Below are positions 58,136-64,000 of a DNA stretch of 64,000 nucleotides, in pieces. How positions within the stretch are numbered: the first letter of the stretch is position 1; each line of letters starts with the position of its first letter. Position numbers and translations under genes: made by a program. This stretch comes from Myxococcales bacterium (GTDB lineage Bacteria > Myxococcota > UBA4151), in contig PBND01000043.1 in assembly GCA_002722845.1 (NCBI GenBank), forward strand, positions 62,001-126,000. The letters run 5' to 3'. Below the pieces are notes generated by a model. The model did no database searches, had not been told where the DNA came from, and saw only the letters and a program-made list of their open reading frames with translations.

Positions 58136-61100
58136 GTGATCCACCTGATTTCCAGTAACCGGATGGATGTTCTGCGGCAGACGCTGGTGGAACTGCTCCG
58201 GGAGCCCGTGGGGGGGCCACTGGATCACGAGCTCGTCATCGTGCCGAATCGTGGTCTTGGGCGTTGGTTGGAGATGGGCCTGGCCGCGGACCAAGGGATC
58301 TGTGCCCAGACTCGTCTGGCCTTCCCCCGTCGCTTGATCTGCCAGATCCTCGACAGTGCGCTGGTGCCAGACCGGGCCCAGGATGCCTATCAGCCGGAGG
58401 CGATGGCCTGGGCCCTCTACGGGCTGATTCCCCGCTGGTTGGCCCAGGGGCGTGGGGATGAGTTGGCCGATTACTGGCAGGCTAACCCTTCCCCGGCGAG
58501 TCGCTTCGCCCTGTGTCGGGAGCTGGCTCGCATCTACGATCTAGCCATCATCTATCGGCCGCAGAACGTCGTGAAATGGGGACAAGCCCCCCAGGATTGG
58601 CCCGAGGATCTCTTTGGCGCCCTGGCCCGGCAACTGGGGCCAGAAGCGCACCTCGCTGCCCGCATTCAACACTATCTCAACGGTGGGTATGAGGCCCGCT
58701 TGCCCCAGCGTTTATCGTTGTTTGGTCTAGGCTGTCTCCCGCCGGCCTTCATCGGCCTCATCCACGAGGCAGCCCGGCGCCAAGGCTGCTTCGTTTACCA
58801 ATTTCAGTTGAACCCAAGTTCGGGGCTCTTTGTCGATGCGACGACGGCCCGTCAGCAGCACCATCTGCTCCACGGCGAGGGTTTACTCGAAGCGGAGGCG
58901 CACCTCACCACAGTGCATCCCTTGTTGGCCAGTTGGGGCGGACTTGCCCGGGCCCAGCAGCGCCAACAGATCGCACTGTCCTTCGATGATGAGCGGCCGT
59001 TGTATTATCCGGCCGAGGGTGAAGGCACGCTGCCTCGTTTGCAGCGGGACCTTTGTGATCTCGTCGACCGATTTGAAAGGCCGAGGGGCCAGCCGCCAAG
59101 GGCCGGGGACCATAGTCTTCGGATCCACCGTTGTCACGGTGCGCTACGGGAGGTTGAGGTCCTCAAGGATCAGATCCTCGACCTCCTTGAACGGCAGGCC
59201 GACCTTGAGCCTCAGGATATCGCGGTGCTGTCCACGGACCCGAAGACCTATGGCCCACTCATCCAGGCGGTTTTTGCCCCAGAACTCTTCGTGTCTACGG
59301 CCGATCTCAGCCAGGCCGATGGAGACGATCTGGCCCAGGCCGTGGGCCAGGCCCTTGAGGTGGCCCAGGGAGGCTTGGAACTCGATTCGGTTGTGGATTT
59401 ACTGAACCTCGAGGTCTTGCAGCGACATTGGCGCTTGCAGGGTGGGCGTGTTGGAGATCTCGCCCAATTGCTCCAGCGGGCTGGGATCGAAGGGGCTCGG
59501 GACGGACTGCATCGGGCCCAGATGAGTCAGGCTGGTGGCGATGCGAGAACCTGGAAGGAAGGACTGGAGCGCTTGGCCTTGGGTCTGGCAATGCCCTCGG
59601 GCTTTGATCAGGTCGTCCAGGACCGACTCCCCGTCGACCCTGGGGGGCCTGAAGCTCTGGAGCAGGTGGTCGGCATTCTCGACGCCCTCTTCGAACTGCA
59701 GCGATGCCTGCAAACGGAAGGGACGGTGGTCGCAGGGATGGGGGCTCTGGAAGCGGCCCTGGTCGGACTCCTGGGCCCAAGGGTCGAGCGAGAGTTAGGT
59801 TCGAGCTTCGACCAACTCACCCAATCAGCCCAATGGGCCGGTGAAGTGTCTTTGCCCGTCCATTTATTGGCCCAGGGGCTCCAAGAGCTGCTGGACCAAG
59901 AGGCAGAGGGTGGTCAATTTCTTGCCGGCGGGGTGACCGTTAGCGGCCTGCAGCCTCTTCGGGCCGTGCCGTTTCAAGCCATCTATGTCCTCGGTCTTGG
60001 AGCCTCCGAACAACCTTTTCCCCGCCCGGCCCTTGGCGGCGACTTAAAGCAGCGGATCCTTGGCCCCTCGCGCCCCGGTGACCGAGACCGTCGGCAGGAG
60101 GATTTGGACCTCTTCCTGCAACTTCTTCTCAGTGCCCGCCGGGAGCTGGGCTTGTTTGTGAGTTCGGTTTCCGTCGACGATGGGAGCGAGGCGCCGGTCA
60201 GCGTGGTCGTCGATCAACTGCTCGATTTGGTGGTTGCCGACGCTTGCGCGCCCGATGCGGGCATCGACGTCCAGGCATCGCGGGACGAGTTATGGCGCCA
60301 TTGGGTGATCGACCACCCGTTACAGCCCTTCGACCCCCGGGCTTTCTCCCGACAGGAAACCGGCGGCAGCTTTGCCCAGATCTATCGTCACGAAGCTCGC
60401 CAGAAGCCTTTTGGCTGGGCCGGCTGTTCAGCCCCCGAGGAGATCGACCTCACCCGATTGGCCTCCTGGTTCTATGATTCTTTGTCCGAGGCCTTAGACA
60501 CCGACTTGGGTTTACGGTTGCGCCCATGGCTGCGGGCCAATCCAGAGCCAACCCAGCAGGCATTGCCGGCCCGGACTCGCCACCAACTCGTGCTTCGTTT
60601 GCTCGAGGACCCAGACAAGAACCAAGCCTGGCTCGAAGCCAGCGGCCAACTGACCCCCGGCCATTTAGGCCTGTTCCAGGCCGGTGAGGTACTCAAGCTG
60701 GTCGAAGCTTGTCCCGTGCCACCCATCCGACCCGGCCCACCACTGGTCGTGGATCTCTCGCTCGCGGGTCGTCAACTGGTTGGAAGACTCCCGGCAGAGG
60801 CTATGTGGATTGAGCCCCAGGCGAAGGGCCCAGCCTTTGGGGCCTGGCTGCAACACTTGGTTCGCCAGGTGATGGTTGGGCCGACCGAAACACGGGTTCT
60901 TTTTAACGCCAGCGGCAAAAGTCCCTGGAAGGAGTTAACGCTGCCCGCCGCCGCGGCCGACGACGCCAGAGATCGCCTGGAGGCCCTTGTGAAGCTCTAC
61001 TGTGAAGGCATGAAACAGGGTTGGGTCTTTGTCGGTGAGGTGGCCAGCGCGTTCGCGGCGGTCCGGGCCCAGGCGACGACGCCCGGCGACACCGAGGCTT

Positions 61101-61261
61101 GGCATCAAGCGCGCCAGGTATGGTGGAACTACCGGAATCGACCCCATCTGCGCCGTTGTCTTGGCCCAGACGCAGCTTTTCCTGGCGAGCGCCAGGACTG
61201 GTTCGAGCGTTTGGTCACGGAGGCATTTTTGCCCGCTTACTTGGATATGGAGGGCCCATGA
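58136..61261 (+). CDS. recC: Exodeoxyribonuclease V gamma subunit
   Basis: 1041 aa (E. coli RecC about 1120). Part of the RecBCD helicase-nuclease repairing double-strand breaks and recognising Chi. Begins MIHLISSNRMDVLRQTLVELL with LVIVPNRGLGRWLEM, the inactivated helicase-like start typical of RecC, and RLFLF/LYVLG-type segments (AIYVLGLGASEQPFPRP) near residue 620. GTG start at 58136, preceded by a G-rich site. The stop overlaps the recB ATG. RecC normally lacks intact nuclease and ATPase motifs, as here. Confidence 0.92.
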   Translation: MIHLISSNRMDVLRQTLVELLREPVGGPLDHELVIVPNRGLGRWLEMGLAADQGICAQTRLAFPRRLICQILDSALVPDRAQDAYQPEAMAWALYGLIPRWLAQGRGDELADYWQANPSPASRFALCRELARIYDLAIIYRPQNVVKWGQAPQDWPEDLFGALARQLGPEAHLAARIQHYLNGGYEARLPQRLSLFGLGCLPPAFIGLIHEAARRQGCFVYQFQLNPSSGLFVDATTARQQHHLLHGEGLLEAEAHLTTVHPLLASWGGLARAQQRQQIALSFDDERPLYYPAEGEGTLPRLQRDLCDLVDRFERPRGQPPRAGDHSLRIHRCHGALREVEVLKDQILDLLERQADLEPQDIAVLSTDPKTYGPLIQAVFAPELFVSTADLSQADGDDLAQAVGQALEVAQGGLELDSVVDLLNLEVLQRHWRLQGGRVGDLAQLLQRAGIEGARDGLHRAQMSQAGGDARTWKEGLERLALGLAMPSGFDQVVQDRLPVDPGGPEALEQVVGILDALFELQRCLQTEGTVVAGMGALEAALVGLLGPRVERELGSSFDQLTQSAQWAGEVSLPVHLLAQGLQELLDQEAEGGQFLAGGVTVSGLQPLRAVPFQAIYVLGLGASEQPFPRPALGGDLKQRILGPSRPGDRDRRQEDLDLFLQLLLSARRELGLFVSSVSVDDGSEAPVSVVVDQLLDLVVADACAPDAGIDVQASRDELWRHWVIDHPLQPFDPRAFSRQETGGSFAQIYRHEARQKPFGWAGCSAPEEIDLTRLASWFYDSLSEALDTDLGLRLRPWLRANPEPTQQALPARTRHQLVLRLLEDPDKNQAWLEASGQLTPGHLGLFQAGEVLKLVEACPVPPIRPGPPLVVDLSLAGRQLVGRLPAEAMWIEPQAKGPAFGAWLQHLVRQVMVGPTETRVLFNASGKSPWKELTLPAAAADDARDRLEALVKLYCEGMKQGWVFVGEVASAFAAVRAQATTPGDTEAWHQARQVWWNYRNRPHLRRCLGPDAAFPGERQDWFERLVTEAFLPAYLDMEGP

Positions 61262-64000
61262 GCGATCCATTCCAGATGCCGCTGCGGGGGCTGCACTTGC
61301 TCGAAGCCAGTGCGGGGACCGGCAAGACATGGACTTTGATGGTGCTCTATTTGCGCCAGGTTCTTGAGCGCGCCTTGATGCCGGACAAGATTCTCGCGGT
61401 CACCTTCACGAACGCGTCGGCTGCGGAACTTCGGCGACGGATTCGTGCGGTCCTCAGCGATGCGGAGGCCACGTTCAGGGCTGGGCGACCCATTGCGGTG
61501 ACCGGTGTGACCGACGAGAGCCTCCTTGAGGCCATGCTGAATCATTACACTGGCGAGGAACTTCGGCGGGAAAATCGATCGTTGTTGCGGGCGGCTTTAT
61601 CGGGTTTCGACCGGGCCCGGATTGAAACGATTCATGGTTTTTGTCAGCGCGTATTGGGCGATCTGGCCTTTGGGACGGCGACGGATTACGCCTCCGTCTT
61701 AACCGACGAAAACGATGGGACTCGTCGGCAATGGCTGCGTCACTGGTTTCAGGCCCGCCTCGACAAGGAGTCCGTGCCCGCGGCTCAACGGCTGCAGGCC
61801 CGGTTCGTCAAAGGGGGCAAGGCCACCGACTTTGAACTCAAGTTACTCGATGGACTGGCCGCCCTTGCCGACGCTCGGCCCCAGGACCTCCAGGTGCTTC
61901 CAGCCCCCGTTGGGCGGCCGGACTTCGAGGGCGCCGAAGCAGCGTATCGCGAGGCTGGAGCCACCTGGCTTGCCGCGTGGCAGGAGTTCCGCGGGGCGGT
62001 TCGGGAACAGGTTCAACTGGATCCGGTTGGTTTCAAAAGCTCCCAGCACCGTAGCGACTCGGTGGCGAAGGCATTCGCCGCTTGGGATGCTTGGACAGAT
62101 GATGTGGGGCAACCTAAGTGGCTCGAACGTTTTGTGCCCGAGGTGTTGGCCACCGCATGGCAGGGAGATCCCGCATTCCTTGCCCAGCCGTTCTGGGGTG
62201 CCTGTGAAGGTTTTTTGGCCAAAATCCACGCTTTCGAGGGGGCCAGAGCCCAACTGGAGATCCACCTGCAGCAAGAGCTGATTGGGGCGGCTCGGATCCA
62301 ACTTCGACAGGATCGCTTGGCCCGGGGGGAGTTGAGTTTCGACGACCTGCTTCAAAACCTCCGGTCAGCCGTTGAAAGTCCCGCCTTCGCAGCGAGCTTA
62401 GCGGAACAACTACCGGTCATGCTGATCGATGAGTTTCAGGATACCGATCCGGTCCAATGGTCGATTTTTTCCACGCTGTTCCGGGCCGGCAAGGGTGAGC
62501 AGTCACTGTATCTCGTCGGCGACCCAAAACAGGCCATCTACTCATTTCGCAACGCCGATCTACACACCTACCTTACCGCAGCGGAAAGCGAAGGGGTCGA
62601 GGGGCACTATCTCGCGACGAATTACCGCTCGGAGCCCGAACTCGTCGACGCCATCAACAGCCTATACCTTGCCCAGGAGCTTCCCTTTGTGTTGCCCCAG
62701 ATCGAGTTTCACCCAGTGGCCGCAGGCCGGAAGAAGTCGCTGGGGTTGCCGGGGGCGCCGTTGACCTTGTGCTTGGTGGATCGCAAGGGTGAGAAAGTCA
62801 TGACGACGGAGGTGCTTCGGCAGGCTATCGCAGAGGACGTTGCGACCCAGATACGCACCCTGATCGCCGGCGGCCTGCCGGCCGACCGAATCGCGGTGCT
62901 GGTGCGAAAAGGGGAAGAAGCGCAGGTCGTTATCTCCGTCTTGCGACGCCATGGTGTCCCAGCGGTGATCGCAGCCCAAGAGCCGCTGTATCAGAGTCCG
63001 ATCGCAGGGGAACTCCTGTTGCTGCTGCGTGCCTTGCTCCGCTTGGATGACCGCCGGGCGATGGTCTCAGCCATGGGCACCTGTTTGTTGGGTTATACGG
63101 CCGAGGAGATTCGTGCAGCCACCGAAGTTGAATCCTGCCTCGCCGATGTGAGAGAGCGCTTTGCTCGCTGGTATGGCATCTGGCGGCGCTGGGGTGCGTT
63201 TCCCATGCTCCAAAGCCTCCTTCAGGAATGCCAAGTCCCCAGTCGATTGCTCGCAGAGCAAGAGGGCCAACGGGCGTTGACGAATCTCAGACAGCTCATG
63301 GAGTTGCTTCACTCGGAGCAGCGCCGCGTCAGTGCGTCGCCCGCTGTACTTCTCGCTTGGTACGAAGAGCGCATACGGCGAGACGGGCGCGAGGAGCGTC
63401 GACTCGCGACCGAAGCTGACGCCGTCGAAGTGGTCACGGTCCATAAAGCGAAAGGCTTACAGTGGGATGTGGTCTTCTGTTCATTCCTGTGGAGCCAAAG
63501 GCGCCAGGAGTCGAAAGATCTGATTCGCTTTCATCGTCCCGGGCATGGGCTGAGTTTGCAGTTGGTGGCGAAGCCGGTCTCGGAAGCAGAAGTTGCGGCC
63601 CAAAAAGCAGCTATAGATCAGCGCAACACAGAGGCCGAAGCAGAGCAGGCCAGACTGCTTTACGTGGCCTTAACTCGGGCGAGGGAGCGCTGCATCGTTC
63701 ATCTGGGGGCCCTGCACGAAATGGCCAAGAAAATGGCCTATCGCTTCTTCGCACCCGGTTATGCGCCAGTCGCACTGAGCAAGATGAGCGACGAACAGTT
63801 GGCTGGTGCTTTACTGGCCGTACCCGGCCGTATTGAAGTCATTCGCCGTCCCCATCCCGAGCGCTTGCGATCTCCCCTCAGTCCGGTGGTCGGTCGGGTG
63901 ATGACCATGGAGCCGGTACGGCAACGCAACCGGACGGCGATTCGTCAGTGGCGGCGCTTGAGTTACAGCGGCCTCGCCCGGGATCTGGAGAAGGTCGACC
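61258..64000 (+). CDS. recB: Exodeoxyribonuclease V beta subunit, N-terminal part
   Basis: Open from ATG 61258 (ATGA overlap with recC) to the window edge, 914 codons. UvrD-type helicase motifs are in order: Walker A ASAGTGKTWTL, Ia VTFTNASAAELRRR, motif II LIDEFQDTDPVQW, motif III VGDPKQAIYSFR, motif IV-like TNYRSEPELV, motif V VTVHKAKGLQWDVVF, motif VI LLYVALTRARER. The C-terminal nuclease domain and recD lie beyond the window. Helicase of 3'-to-5' polarity in the RecBCD complex. Confidence 0.95.
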   Translation, partial: MSDPFQMPLRGLHLLEASAGTGKTWTLMVLYLRQVLERALMPDKILAVTFTNASAAELRRRIRAVLSDAEATFRAGRPIAVTGVTDESLLEAMLNHYTGEELRRENRSLLRAALSGFDRARIETIHGFCQRVLGDLAFGTATDYASVLTDENDGTRRQWLRHWFQARLDKESVPAAQRLQARFVKGGKATDFELKLLDGLAALADARPQDLQVLPAPVGRPDFEGAEAAYREAGATWLAAWQEFRGAVREQVQLDPVGFKSSQHRSDSVAKAFAAWDAWTDDVGQPKWLERFVPEVLATAWQGDPAFLAQPFWGACEGFLAKIHAFEGARAQLEIHLQQELIGAARIQLRQDRLARGELSFDDLLQNLRSAVESPAFAASLAEQLPVMLIDEFQDTDPVQWSIFSTLFRAGKGEQSLYLVGDPKQAIYSFRNADLHTYLTAAESEGVEGHYLATNYRSEPELVDAINSLYLAQELPFVLPQIEFHPVAAGRKKSLGLPGAPLTLCLVDRKGEKVMTTEVLRQAIAEDVATQIRTLIAGGLPADRIAVLVRKGEEAQVVISVLRRHGVPAVIAAQEPLYQSPIAGELLLLLRALLRLDDRRAMVSAMGTCLLGYTAEEIRAATEVESCLADVRERFARWYGIWRRWGAFPMLQSLLQECQVPSRLLAEQEGQRALTNLRQLMELLHSEQRRVSASPAVLLAWYEERIRRDGREERRLATEADAVEVVTVHKAKGLQWDVVFCSFLWSQRRQESKDLIRFHRPGHGLSLQLVAKPVSEAEVAAQKAAIDQRNTEAEAEQARLLYVALTRARERCIVHLGALHEMAKKMAYRFFAPGYAPVALSKMSDEQLAGALLAVPGRIEVIRRPHPERLRSPLSPVVGRVMTMEPVRQRNRTAIRQWRRLSYSGLARDLEKVD

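Overview
The window is GC-rich, gene-dense DNA with many 4-base stop/start overlaps (ATGA or GTGA). It encodes many exported lipoproteins whose lipobox cysteine is followed by Asp/Gly/Pro-rich linkers, FG-GAP/VCBS propellers and CxxCH lipoproteins. This style suggests a chromosome of the Myxococcota/Bradymonadota type (a deltaproteobacterium-like predator or scavenger). That placement is inference; no rRNA or other taxonomic marker is present. I saw no tRNA, rRNA, CRISPR array, transposase or phage gene.

Region 1 (1-14162, minus strand) is a long operon for tryptophan breakdown through kynurenine and 2-aminomuconate. In transcription order it holds a hydantoinase/oxoprolinase A-B fusion, tryptophan 2,3-dioxygenase, an aminomuconate-semialdehyde dehydrogenase, three uncharacterised membrane genes (one a GIDE-LemA fusion), a RidA-type aminomuconate deaminase, a 4-oxalocrotonate decarboxylase-like enzyme, 3-hydroxyanthranilate dioxygenase, ACMSD, a cyclase-type kynurenine formamidase, kynureninase and kynurenine 3-monooxygenase (cut by the window edge). 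Together they take tryptophan to a 2-oxopentenoate-level intermediate.

Region 2 (14.2-23 kb) holds a small orphan gene, a very large pseudokinase-AAA-TPR protein, and a four-gene operon of exported proteins (cytochrome-type lipoprotein, DUF1549/DUF1588-like cytochrome, lipoprotein, Tat-exported DUF1501). Region 3 (23-30.4 kb) has cutA, an FMN glutamate-synthase-like enzyme, a three-gene cassette led by a phospholipase D-like protein with a starch-binding-like tail, an S51 peptidase, a coiled-coil lipoprotein and a STAS/SEC14-like pair.

Region 4 (30.4-53.4 kb) is dominated by eight FG-GAP lipoproteins. Two related ones flank an aldehyde dehydrogenase. Six CRTAC1-like paralogues form a tandem overlapping array: five on the minus strand, followed by a polytopic TPR membrane protein, and one divergent copy on the plus strand. 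The two divergent copies share a 90-bp inverted repeat (88/90 identical) in the same codon frame. It flanks both promoters and both N-termini, so inversion or gene conversion there would give in-frame chimeras. This is the most unusual structure in the window. A diheme lipoprotein and a DUF456 protein also lie here.

Region 5 (53.4-64 kb) holds a D-2-hydroxyacid dehydrogenase with an upstream lipoprotein, a class I aminotransferase, an ArsR-rhodanese fusion with a candidate operator, and recC followed by recB, which runs off the right edge.
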